A DNA stretch of 36,084 nt from Treponema sp. (GTDB lineage: Bacteria > Spirochaetota > Spirochaetia > Treponematales > Treponemataceae), in contig JAEEIU010000021.1 of the NCBI GenBank assembly GCA_016281495.1, positions 1-36,084 on the forward strand. The letters run 5' to 3'. Under the pieces are notes generated by a model. It had not been told where the DNA came from. It did not search any database and worked only from the letters and a program-made list of their open reading frames with translations. Positions within the stretch are counted from its first letter, which is position 1; each line of letters opens with the position of its first letter. A program made the position numbers and the translations under genes. Shown here one piece after another: positions 1-7,656 of the stretch.

Positions 1-1263
1 GTTGGAGAAACTGTTCCAGTCTTTCCATCCAACGTAACAATCGAAACCTGGCCTGGATTCTTTACAGTAGTTGAATCAACAACATTGAATGAGAAGTTTC
101 CAGCCTTTGTAAGCTCAAATGTAATCTGATACGGTGTTGTCTTCTGTGCCGTCTTCTGCTTTGTGTTAAGCGATGGAGCCTTTGAAAGAGCTGCATCTAT
201 TGAATTTTGAGCACCAATTGACTTGACTGTTGCACCTGCTGTGTTTGTGGACAGCTTGATGTTGTCTTTGGTCAATGAAAGGTCTCCCAGTACAACTATA
301 TTTACCGTTGCATTTACCTTGCTGCTTACGACACTATAATTTGCCGTGTTGCTAACCAGAACACTTGGTTTTGCAACTGGTGTCGGTGTTGGTGTTACTG
401 CCGGTGGAATGAGTTTGTTGTACTCAGCTTCCGTAAGCGTGTAAAGTGGTGAACATGTATCCTTGTTGCCGTTGGTTGCATTGTGCTGGACTTTTCCGCC
501 CTTTGCATCCAATACCCTGAAGATAAATTGACCTGCCTTTGAAAGCTCAAATGTAATCGTGTATCCTGTTACCTTTGTTGCAGTTGCCTTTGTCTTTACC
601 GATGTCTGAATCTTTGTCAGTGAAGTATCCAAAGTTTTAAGTGGAGCTACAGACTTAACAGTTGCACCTGCTGTGTTTGCATCAAACTTGATGTTACTTG
701 CTGTTACAGAAAGATCACCTTCTACTGCGATGTTTACTGTTGCATTTACCTTTTTGTTTACAACACTGTACTTTGCATTGCTATCAACCAGGACAACAGG
801 AGCTGTCACAGTTGGAGTGCTAGGTGTGCTCGGTGTGCTCGGTGTCGGTTCCTTTGCCGGAATCAACTTATTATATTCTGTTGTTGAAAGTGTATAAGAT
901 GGAGAAATTGTATCTGACTTTCCATTTGCTGTTACAAGGTCAACCTTTCCACCCTTTGCATCCAAAATCCTGAAAATAAACTGACCTGCTTTTTCAAGCT
1001 CAAAGTTGATGGTATAAGAAGCTGTCTTTGCACTTGTATCACGTGTCTTATACTTTGTGAATGAAGAATCAATTGATTTCAGAACTGTAATTGACTTGAC
1101 TGTTGCACCTGCTGTATTTGTTACGAGAGTGATTCTATCCTTTGACAAGGAAACATCGCCCTGTGTTACAACAGATACTGCAGCGTTAATCATGTTGTTT
1201 GAACCAAGAGAGAACTTGGCTGAATCTGGAACCAATACAGATGCCTTAGCTGTAACAGCTGGT
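1..1263 (-). repeat. Three tandem domain repeats inside the lipoprotein gene
   Basis: Reading the minus strand, unit 1 lies at about 1263-875, unit 2 at about 810-415 and unit 3 from about 381 to the window edge. Each unit has an xVLVxxxAxxSx start, a NTAGATVKSI-like block, an F-E-L-x-K-A-G-x-F block, and an S-P-x-Y-T-L-x-x-x-E-Y-N-K-L-I-P end where complete. Units 1 and 2 also share LDAKGGKV. The NTAGATVKS block is nearly identical in all three copies at protein and DNA level, which points to recent duplication or gene conversion. Confidence 0.8.
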
Positions 1264-2393
1264 GTTGTTGCATTTCCTGAGCTGCTATTGTTTGTTCCAG
1301 TGTTGGTATTTGTCGTACCAGTATTGCTTGTTCCTGAATTTGTCGTACCAGTGTTCGTTGTTCCTGAATCTGCGGCACGAGAAGTGGGTTCAGCATGAAG
1401 GGCATCAAGAGCTGCCAATACCTTGCGGCAGTTTGCGATATGTGTTGATGCGTCTTTGTATCCCCTGGATTCTTCAAGATACTTAATGGCATTGTTCATG
1501 TCACTGCGAATCTGATACTCGTTGGAAATGATAGTGTTGGCATTATTCAAGTCGGCATCCGCCCACTTAAGAATGTAGAGGAGACCAATCTGATAGTTTG
1601 CCTCGCGGATTCTGGTATTTGTATCGTTGTAATTTGTAACGATGTTGTTTGCCCTGTTGAACCAGCTGATGGCCTCTTTCTTTTCATCGATTGTGCTTCC
1701 GCTAAGATAATCCTCAGCAAGAGCATAGGCAGCTTCCGCGCGTTTGGCAGAAATGTTTGCATAACCTGTTGAATAAAGGTTGACCTTGTCGTACAGATCA
1801 AAAACAGCTTTTTTCTGAGAACGGTTTACTCCAGGTGCGGCGGCATTTGCAAGCTCATAATAGAACTCAGCCATGCTTCTATCCGCAATCTGTGCCATTC
1901 CAGAAAAGTTGTCTGAATATTTTTCAACAAAATAGACTTCCACATCACCGATTTCACTCGGCATCTTAACAACGGCCCTCTGAATCTTTTCCAGATCCTT
2001 GAGGTTTTTGTGGGTTATTTCCATTTCGTTGATAAGTGAACGGATTTCCCCATCGTCAGCAAGGAAGGTATTTGAACCGATTGCCTGCTTCCGGGCTCTG
2101 AGTGCTGAAGTCAAGGAAGACTGTCCCTGAGATCTTACCCAGTCATTAATAATGTCCGGTACATTCCTTTCTGTGTACTGAATGCGGTTTTCCACCTCAG
2201 AAGGATAGAGACTTACAAACAAGTCCGCTGATTCCTGGTCTTCTGGTTTCTTTGTGAGTGTAGATGCCAGCTTTTCAATGGCTCCTACATTGTCTCCCCG
2301 ACTCATCAATGTAGCGGCAGAAGCACAACCTGCGATAATAAGAACTGTTAAAGCCGCTAAACCTAAAAATATAGGCTTAAAAAATTTTTTCAT
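1..2393 (-). CDS. Lipoprotein with helical N-terminal domain and tandem C-terminal repeat domains (3' end beyond window)
   Basis: The frame is open from the ATG at 2393 to the left edge (797 codons, no stop), so the C-terminus is missing. Residues 1-23 form a lipoprotein signal peptide ending in LIIAGC, so the mature protein should be anchored through Cys23. Residues about 24-340 are charged, probably helical, and similar to the whole N-terminal half of the lipoprotein encoded just upstream (both carry a VGxIxKLA...QExADxF stretch and a later VxKMPxxIGxV...YxVEKYxxNF-like block). Residues about 341-375 are a Gly/Thr/Asn/Ser linker. Three copies of a roughly 120-residue beta-rich unit follow, joined by TPSTPSTP and TPTPTP linkers. 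The start has GGAGG six bases upstream and lies 21 bp after its paralogue's stop, so the two are probably one operon. The repeats suggest a surface or periplasmic binding role, but no function is recognised. Confidence 0.85.
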   Translation of the reverse strand, partial: MKKFFKPIFLGLAALTVLIIAGCASAATLMSRGDNVGAIEKLASTLTKKPEDQESADLFVSLYPSEVENRIQYTERNVPDIINDWVRSQGQSSLTSALRARKQAIGSNTFLADDGEIRSLINEMEITHKNLKDLEKIQRAVVKMPSEIGDVEVYFVEKYSDNFSGMAQIADRSMAEFYYELANAAAPGVNRSQKKAVFDLYDKVNLYSTGYANISAKRAEAAYALAEDYLSGSTIDEKKEAISWFNRANNIVTNYNDTNTRIREANYQIGLLYILKWADADLNNANTIISNEYQIRSDMNNAIKYLEESRGYKDASTHIANCRKVLAALDALHAEPTSRAADSGTTNTGTTNSGTSNTGTTNTNTGTNNSSSGNATTPAVTAKASVLVPDSAKFSLGSNNMINAAVSVVTQGDVSLSKDRITLVTNTAGATVKSITVLKSIDSSFTKYKTRDTSAKTASYTINFELEKAGQFIFRILDAKGGKVDLVTANGKSDTISPSYTLSTTEYNKLIPAKEPTPSTPSTPSTPTVTAPVVLVDSNAKYSVVNKKVNATVNIAVEGDLSVTASNIKFDANTAGATVKSVAPLKTLDTSLTKIQTSVKTKATATKVTGYTITFELSKAGQFIFRVLDAKGGKVQHNATNGNKDTCSPLYTLTEAEYNKLIPPAVTPTPTPVAKPSVLVSNTANYSVVSSKVNATVNIVVLGDLSLTKDNIKLSTNTAGATVKSIGAQNSIDAALSKAPSLNTKQKTAQKTTPYQITFELTKAGNFSFNVVDSTTVKNPGQVSIVTLDGKTGTVSP

Positions 2394-2414
2394 ATGGTCC
2401 TCCATATTAATCTA

Positions 2415-3893
2415 TCAATATTTCTTGAACGTATAATCCATCTTTATGTCAGATTTATACACATAAGTCTCGCCATTGTCTGCTGTTGTAAATGTATAAA
2501 TCTCTTTTCCATAACTATTGTATGCACGAATTGTTCCGTCAGCATCCTTCTTGTAAGTGTAAGTAACGACTTCTCCTACAAGACCTGTGCTCCACAACTG
2601 AGACTTGCCGTTTACGCGGTAGTCAAAATCATTGCCCCAAAGGATGAATGCATCGGCACCCATTCCACCATAAGATGACTGGTCAAGCTTGTCCATGGAA
2701 TAGAAGTCTTCTCCATTTACAGTCTGTTCCTTTCCATCCCTATTATATGTTATGGTAACGTGTTTTGTAGGAAGATCGTAATCAAGCTGACAGCAATAGT
2801 AACCTACACCATCTCCCCTGCCATACTTGACGGCCAAAGCACGGGCATCTTTCTGCTTGTCGCGGGCATCCTTGTAATCAAGTGTGTTTCCATAACCGAA
2901 CTGACCTTCTGCATATACCGGCCAAGTTCCTGTTTCAGCAAATCCCTTGCTTGGAAGATTCTGTGCACCGGTAAGATATGCCAGTCCAGAATAATAATAG
3001 GCTTCTTTTTGGGCTTCCTTTGCCTTGCTGTCGAATGACTTGTATGACAAAGCCTGGGTATAAGCATCAGTTGCCTGTCTTGCTTCTTCAATTACTGAGT
3101 TTGCAAAATTACGGATGTTTATCGCTGAATCTTTTTTGGGTATCTCTGGAATCTCCTGCTTGACCAAAGTAATGAATGCATCACCCTTGTTCATATACAA
3201 ATTGTAAATGGTATTTCTTACTGAAGAAATTTTTGACTGTGTAAGATATTCATGTTCTGCCTTTTGATATACTCCAATGATGTTTGAAATTTCATATGGT
3301 GTCTTGGCAGGCATCATGGCATCACCACACTTCACGTAGAAATCACCCAAGGCATCAGCAGCCGTTGTCCAGCCATTGTTAAAGTTATTGGTGTATTTTT
3401 CCACATAATAGGTCTGTACGCTTCCGATTGTTTCCGGCATTGGCTTGACGGCACTCTGGATTTCCGTAAGATCCCTGTATGTGTTCTTTAACTCTCTAAG
3501 ACGGTTGATTGTTTCTTTTACAGAAGAATCATCTATTACTGTCGTCTGATTTTTTGAAGAAGTTCTGTCTGGAATTGCACTGGCAATAGATTTAAGGGCA
3601 GCCTCTACGCTGGAAGCTCCCTGTGAACTTGCAAAACTATCCAGGACCTCAGAAGAAGAGGTTTGAACAATGTACATTTTGTTGGACATTTCGCGGTTAT
3701 ACAATTCGTTAAAAACATCCGCTGCTTCCTGATTGGAACTGTCCTTTATCAGCATCTTGGCCAACTTTTTTATGGATCCGACAGTGTCTTTTTTATCTGC
3801 CAGACTTGCTACAGAAGTACAGCCTGTAAATGCAACAAACAACAATGCTGCAACAGCTACCGGAAAACTTTTCTTTATCTTCAAAAGCTTCAA
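2415..3893 (-). CDS. Lipoprotein, paralogue of the downstream repeat lipoprotein
   Basis: This is a 492-residue predicted lipoprotein. The signal peptide ends in LLFVAFTGC and is followed by TSVASLADKKD. The start is a TTG with AAGGGG six bases upstream; no nearby in-frame ATG has a better ribosome site. Residues about 30-220 align by eye with the N-terminal domain of the next gene (VGSIKKLAKM, QEAADVFNELY, VEKYTNNFNNG), so the pair arose by duplication. The C-terminal half (about 330-492) is different: it is rich in Tyr, Gly and Asp with short beta-like segments and has no repeat units. The protein should sit in the cell envelope. No catalytic motif or named family is recognised. It is the first gene of a probable two-gene operon read from the 3894-4247 intergenic region. 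Confidence 0.85.
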   Translation of the reverse strand: MKLLKIKKSFPVAVAALLFVAFTGCTSVASLADKKDTVGSIKKLAKMLIKDSSNQEAADVFNELYNREMSNKMYIVQTSSSEVLDSFASSQGASSVEAALKSIASAIPDRTSSKNQTTVIDDSSVKETINRLRELKNTYRDLTEIQSAVKPMPETIGSVQTYYVEKYTNNFNNGWTTAADALGDFYVKCGDAMMPAKTPYEISNIIGVYQKAEHEYLTQSKISSVRNTIYNLYMNKGDAFITLVKQEIPEIPKKDSAINIRNFANSVIEEARQATDAYTQALSYKSFDSKAKEAQKEAYYYSGLAYLTGAQNLPSKGFAETGTWPVYAEGQFGYGNTLDYKDARDKQKDARALAVKYGRGDGVGYYCCQLDYDLPTKHVTITYNRDGKEQTVNGEDFYSMDKLDQSSYGGMGADAFILWGNDFDYRVNGKSQLWSTGLVGEVVTYTYKKDADGTIRAYNSYGKEIYTFTTADNGETYVYKSDIKMDYTFKKY

Positions 3894-4149
3894 AACTAAC
3901 CCCCTTGAGTACTGCCTGATTTAAAATAAACCCAGGACAATACCCTCCTTATGAAAAATCCTTTAATTTCAAAACCATTTTTAAAAATAGAATCCCCTAC
4001 GCCTTTTAAAAAAGACAAAGGGAAAAAACGTTACATTTAAACTACTTATCCATTATGTTTCTAATTATAGTATATAATAAGACCAAAAACAAGGAAAAAA
4101 AATCAAAAATCACTAATTTCATAGTTTTTATTAAATTTTACCCTCCATT

Positions 4150-4168
4150 CCATAGGAAAAAGCTATGG
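4150..4168. promoter_or_regulatory. Inverted repeat upstream of metE, possible operator
   Basis: CCATAG (4150-4155) and CTATGG (4163-4168) form a perfect 6-bp inverted repeat around GAAAAAG. It lies about 80 bp upstream of the metE start and just upstream of the candidate -35. The position suits a regulator site, but a repeat this short in AT-rich DNA can arise by chance. Confidence 0.3.
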
Positions 4169-4188
4169 CAAACCACAAAAAAATAGTA

Positions 4189-4218
4189 TTTCACTATTAT
4201 CTACCAATTCCGTATGAT
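4189..4218 (+). promoter_or_regulatory. Candidate metE promoter
   Basis: TATGAT at 4213-4218 is a fair -10, with a weak -35 (TTTCAC, 4189-4194) 18 bp upstream. The start would lie near 4225, about 20 bases before ATG 4248, whose AGGAGA site is at 4237-4242. Confidence 0.35.
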
Positions 4219-4247
4219 ATAGGGAAGCTTAAATTCAGGAGATTAAT

Positions 4248-6509
4248 ATGAAAACTTCCGTTATTGGATTCCCCAGGGTCGGAAAAGACCGTGAATTGAA
4301 ATTTGCAAGCGAAAAATACTTCGCAGGTGAAATCAGCGCCCAGGAACTTGAACAGACCGCAAAAGAGCTCCGTTCCTATGGCTGGAAAAAACAAAAGGAC
4401 AACGGCATTGGCTTTATTCCGTCCGGTGACTTCTCTTTCTATGACAACATGCTCGATACCACAATTCTTCTTGGAGCAACCCCAAAACGCTACAGGGACC
4501 TTGGACTTTCTGCTTTGGACACTTACTTTGCAATGGCCAGAGGTTATCAGGGCAATGCCGGAGACGTAAAGGCCCTTGCCATGAAGAAATGGTTCAACAC
4601 AAACTATCACTACATGGTTCCCGAACTGGAAGACATTACCCTCAAGGCAGACACAAGCACTCTCATCTCTGCATATAAGGAAGCTAAATCTCAGGGCATC
4701 CAGACAGTTCCCGCCGTTATCGGCCCATACACTTTCCTCAAGCTTGCACGCTATGTGGGAAACAAAACACGCCCAGACTTTGCCAAAGAAGCCGCAAACG
4801 CATACATTCAGGTTATAAAGGATGTGACAGCCGCAGGTGCAACATGGATTTCCATTGCAGAACCAGCCCTTGTCCTTGACATGAGCGACGACGACCTTGA
4901 TTTCTTCAACTCTCTGTACAGGTCCATCCTTGCCCTCAAAGGCAGCCTCAAGGTGAACATCCAGACATACTTTGGAGACATCCGCGACAGCTACAAACTG
5001 GTTGCTTCACTTGGTTTTGACGGAATAGGCCTTGATTTTATAGAAGGACGCAAGACACTTGAACTATTGGAAGCCAACGGTTTCCCAAAGAACACAATCC
5101 TTTTTGCAGGCATAGTAAACGGAAAATACATCTGGAAAAGCGACTATCAGAAAAAACGTGATTTAATTGAACAAATCAAAAAGCACGTTAATGCTGACAA
5201 CATCGTTATCTCCACATCATGTTCACTCCTCCACGTGCCCTACACCACTGCAAGCGAAACAAAACTCAGCCAGGACATCCTAAAGCATTTTGCCTTTGCC
5301 GAAGAAAAACTTGTGGAATTGAACGAGCTCTCTCAGATTACAGAAGGCAACAACGCCGCACTTGATGAAAACAAGGCCCTCTTTGCCACAGAACGCGTAC
5401 AGAAAAACAAAAGCGTACAGGAAAAACTTGCCGCCCTCAAAGACAGCGACTTTACCCGCCTGCCCGCCTTTGCAGAACGAGAAGAGATTCAGAAAAAGAC
5501 ATTCAACCTGCCGTTGCTCCCAACAACCACAATCGGTTCTTTCCCGCAGACAAAGGAAGTCCGTGCAACCCGCTCTTCATTCAAAAAGGGAAAAATCACA
5601 AAAGACGAATACGTCAGCTTTATGCGCAACAAGATTGCCGAATGCATCAAGCTTCAGGAGGAAATCGGTCTGGATGTTCTGGTACACGGAGAATTTGAAC
5701 GCAACGACATGGTGGAATACTTTGGCGACCACCTTGACGGATATGTCTTTACCGAAAAGGCATGGGTTCAGTCTTATGGAACAAGATGCGTAAAGCCGCC
5801 GATTGTCTGGGGAGACGTTTCCCGCCGCGAAGCAATTACAGTTGAATGGTCAAAATACGCCCAGAGCTGCACCAAGCAGTTTGTAAAGGGAATGCTCACC
5901 GGCCCCGTAACAATCCTGAACTGGTCTTTCCCACGCGAAGACATAAGCCTCAAGGAACAGACAAACCAGATTGCTCTTGCCATCCGCGAAGAGGTCCTTG
6001 ACCTGGAAGCAAACGGAATCCACATCATTCAGATTGACGAAGCAGCCCTCCGCGAAAAACTGCCACTCAGAAAACAGGACTGGCATTCAGAATACCTTGA
6101 CTGGGCAATCCCCGCATTCCGTCTGGTACATTCAGGGGTAAAGCCGGAAACACAGATTCATACCCACATGTGCTACAGCGAATTCAACGACATCATCAGG
6201 GACATCGACGACATGGACGCCGATGTTATCACATTTGAAGCATCAAGATCAGACCTCAAGATTCTGGACGCTCTTCAGGAAGCAAAATTCCGCACGGAAG
6301 TTGGCCCCGGTGTTTATGACATCCATTCACCGCGCGTACCGTCAGTTCAGGAAATAAAGGATGCACTGGGAAAAATGCTCAAGAAAGTTGAACTCAAGAA
6401 ACTCTGGGTTAATCCGGATTGTGGCCTTAAGACACGTGGCGATACAGAAACAAAGGCAAGCCTTATTAATCTTGTAACAGCCGCAAAGGACATTCGTTCA
6501 ACATTATAA
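4248..6509 (+). CDS. metE: Cobalamin-independent methionine synthase MetE
   Basis: The enzyme transfers the methyl group of 5-methyltetrahydropteroyl-polyglutamate to homocysteine to make methionine, in the cytosol and without B12. The 753-residue length matches full-length MetE with its two (beta/alpha)8 barrels. The zinc ligands of the C-terminal barrel are all present: His640 and Cys642 in IHTHMCYSEF, Glu664, and Cys725 in VNPDCG. The motifs TTTIGSFPQT and VLVHGEFERNDMVEYFG mark the start of the C-terminal barrel and its folate/homocysteine region. The start has AGGAGA five bases upstream. The gene appears monocistronic and is convergent with a LysR gene. In many bacteria metE is controlled by the LysR protein MetR, but there the two genes are usually divergent, so a link to this LysR is only possible. 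Confidence 0.97.
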   Translation: MKTSVIGFPRVGKDRELKFASEKYFAGEISAQELEQTAKELRSYGWKKQKDNGIGFIPSGDFSFYDNMLDTTILLGATPKRYRDLGLSALDTYFAMARGYQGNAGDVKALAMKKWFNTNYHYMVPELEDITLKADTSTLISAYKEAKSQGIQTVPAVIGPYTFLKLARYVGNKTRPDFAKEAANAYIQVIKDVTAAGATWISIAEPALVLDMSDDDLDFFNSLYRSILALKGSLKVNIQTYFGDIRDSYKLVASLGFDGIGLDFIEGRKTLELLEANGFPKNTILFAGIVNGKYIWKSDYQKKRDLIEQIKKHVNADNIVISTSCSLLHVPYTTASETKLSQDILKHFAFAEEKLVELNELSQITEGNNAALDENKALFATERVQKNKSVQEKLAALKDSDFTRLPAFAEREEIQKKTFNLPLLPTTTIGSFPQTKEVRATRSSFKKGKITKDEYVSFMRNKIAECIKLQEEIGLDVLVHGEFERNDMVEYFGDHLDGYVFTEKAWVQSYGTRCVKPPIVWGDVSRREAITVEWSKYAQSCTKQFVKGMLTGPVTILNWSFPREDISLKEQTNQIALAIREEVLDLEANGIHIIQIDEAALREKLPLRKQDWHSEYLDWAIPAFRLVHSGVKPETQIHTHMCYSEFNDIIRDIDDMDADVITFEASRSDLKILDALQEAKFRTEVGPGVYDIHSPRVPSVQEIKDALGKMLKKVELKKLWVNPDCGLKTRGDTETKASLINLVTAAKDIRSTL

Positions 6510-6544
6510 GAAATGACTGTTGGGGCTGTCTAAAAAGCATGATC

Positions 6545-6686
6545 TGTCATTGCCGGACTGGATCCGGCAATCTTCCGTTAACATGACAGGATAGCGAGAG
6601 ATTATCGGGTCAAGCCCGATAATGACAGGGTTCCAACTTTTTTGAACGCCCTTTATGTCATTCCGGACCTGATCCGGAATCCTGAC
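6545..6686. repeat. Cluster of three TGTCATT-type palindromic repeats (REP-like)
   Basis: Three related units lie between metE and the convergent lysR. Unit 1 is TTGCCGGA (6550-6557), CTGGA, TCCGGCAA (6563-6570), preceded by TGTCA. Unit 2, inverted, is ATTATCGGG (6601-6609), TCAAG, CCCGATAAT (6615-6623), followed by GACA. Unit 3 is ATTCCGGA (6660-6667), CCTGA, TCCGGAAT (6673-6680), preceded by TGTC. Each is a perfect 8-9 bp stem with a 5-base loop, flanked on the same side by TGTC(A). A longer outer pairing joins TGTCAT (6545-6550) to ATGACA (6593-6598). Units of this kind are dispersed in many bacterial genomes and can stabilise mRNA 3' ends or terminate transcription. Confidence 0.8.
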
Positions 6687-6699
6687 ATTGAAAGTTAAG

Positions 6700-6736
6700 A
6701 TGCTGAATCACCAGCCTGCCGACAGGCGTTCAGCAT
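6700..6736. terminator. Nested palindrome overlapping the 3' end of lysR
   Basis: ATGCTGAA (6700-6707) pairs with TTCAGCAT (6729-6736), and inside it GCCTG (6714-6718) pairs with CAGGC (6723-6727). The right arm contains the last codons and the stop of lysR. It could act as a transcription end structure, but no clear T-run follows on either strand. Confidence 0.5.
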
Positions 6737-7656
6737 GGCGGTACTTTTTGGACGGCTTCCTGTGTATGTTTTCTTAGGGCCGCCAGATAGCTTTGTGCGT
6801 ATGGGGACAGCCTTATGTCCTTTTGGGTTATCGTCCCTATGCGCATATATTCATCAACATCAAGCGGTCGGGAAACAATGTTTTCTCCGTTTAATTCTGC
6901 ACTGATTACACCTGAACAAATCGTATATCCATCCAGTCCTATCAGCAAATTGAACAATGTGGCACGGTCACAGACTTTTATGTTTTTTTCATGTTCCATG
7001 CTGCTCAAGAGTTCTTCCGAAAAATAAAATGAATTGTGATCCCCCTGCTCATAAGTCAAACAGGGATAATCCTTTAAGTCTTCAAGTTGAATGCGTTCCT
7101 TTTTTGCAAGCGGATTTTTTGTAGAAACAAAGACATGGGGTTTTGCGACAAAGAGCTCTTCAAAGACCAGGCCGCTTTTTTTCAGGAGTCGGGTTATGTA
7201 TTCTTCGTTTTGGGCGCTGGTATAAAGGACTCCAATTTCACTCCTTAGGCGCGACACGTCTTCGATTATCCTGTAGGTCTCCGTTTCCCTCAGCGAAAAG
7301 TCATAGGAATTGCCGCCGTATTCACGAATTACATCGACAAAGGCTTCCACCGCAAAAGAATAATGCTGACACGACACACAGAGCTTTGGCTTCCTCTGCT
7401 TCTGTCCTAAAAACCTTTCCTGAAGTAAACTGGCCTGCTCAAGAACCTGACGCGCATAGCCCAAAAAGACATCGCCGTCATTTGTAACGCTTACTCCCTT
7501 GCTTGTCCGCAAAAAGAGCTCGACACCCATTTCCGCTTCCAAATCGTGGATGGCTGCCGTCAAACTGGGCTGAGAAATAAAGACTTTTTTTGCCGCCTCG
7601 GTCATGTTAAGGCATTCTGCAACCGCGACGGCATATTTTAGCTGTTGTAGTGTCAC
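6730..7656 (-). CDS. LysR-family transcriptional regulator
   Basis: This 308-residue protein has standard LysR architecture. An N-terminal winged helix-turn-helix (about 1-65) carries LKYAVAVAECLNMTEAAKKV and the recognition-helix sequence SQPSLTAAIHDLE. A linker helix (about 60-90) follows, then a periplasmic-binding-protein-like co-inducer domain from about residue 92. The start is a GTG at 7656 that overlaps the stop of the upstream lipoprotein as GTGA. There is no Shine-Dalgarno, so translation is probably coupled to the lipoprotein. The usual MTLQQL-type LysR N-terminus supports this start. The 3' end lies inside a palindromic repeat, so the last residues (PPC) are partly repeat-derived. 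The inducer and targets are unknown. The convergent metE and the coupled lipoprotein gene are the obvious candidate targets. Confidence 0.93.
   Translation of the reverse strand: MTLQQLKYAVAVAECLNMTEAAKKVFISQPSLTAAIHDLEAEMGVELFLRTSKGVSVTNDGDVFLGYARQVLEQASLLQERFLGQKQRKPKLCVSCQHYSFAVEAFVDVIREYGGNSYDFSLRETETYRIIEDVSRLRSEIGVLYTSAQNEEYITRLLKKSGLVFEELFVAKPHVFVSTKNPLAKKERIQLEDLKDYPCLTYEQGDHNSFYFSEELLSSMEHEKNIKVCDRATLFNLLIGLDGYTICSGVISAELNGENIVSRPLDVDEYMRIGTITQKDIRLSPYAQSYLAALRKHTQEAVQKVPPC

Larger units (their letters stand above)
3894..4247. other. AT-rich divergent intergenic region between the lipoprotein operon and metE
   Basis: This 354-bp region has no ORF of note and is strongly AT-rich with many A and T tracts. 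It must hold the promoters for both flanking transcription units. A TATAAT occurs on the plus strand at 4073-4078 without a convincing -35. A short inverted repeat lies at 4150-4168. I see no recognisable SAM, cobalamin or T-box riboswitch structure ahead of metE. Confidence 0.6.

Noticed and set aside
1057..1398. Plus-strand ORF rich in Val/Phe/Leu repeats
   Set aside because: It is the complement of the Gly/Thr linker and first repeat of the minus-strand lipoprotein, which has an open frame of 797 codons.
3930..3945. AAGGAGG followed by a TTG upstream of the 492-residue lipoprotein
   Set aside because: That TTG is in a different frame that overlaps the lipoprotein and ends early; the AAGGGG-TTG nearer the gene gives a proper signal peptide.
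4080..4247. Possible riboswitch ahead of metE
   Set aside because: Only a single 6-bp inverted repeat was seen; no conserved SAM, SAH, cobalamin or T-box core could be identified.
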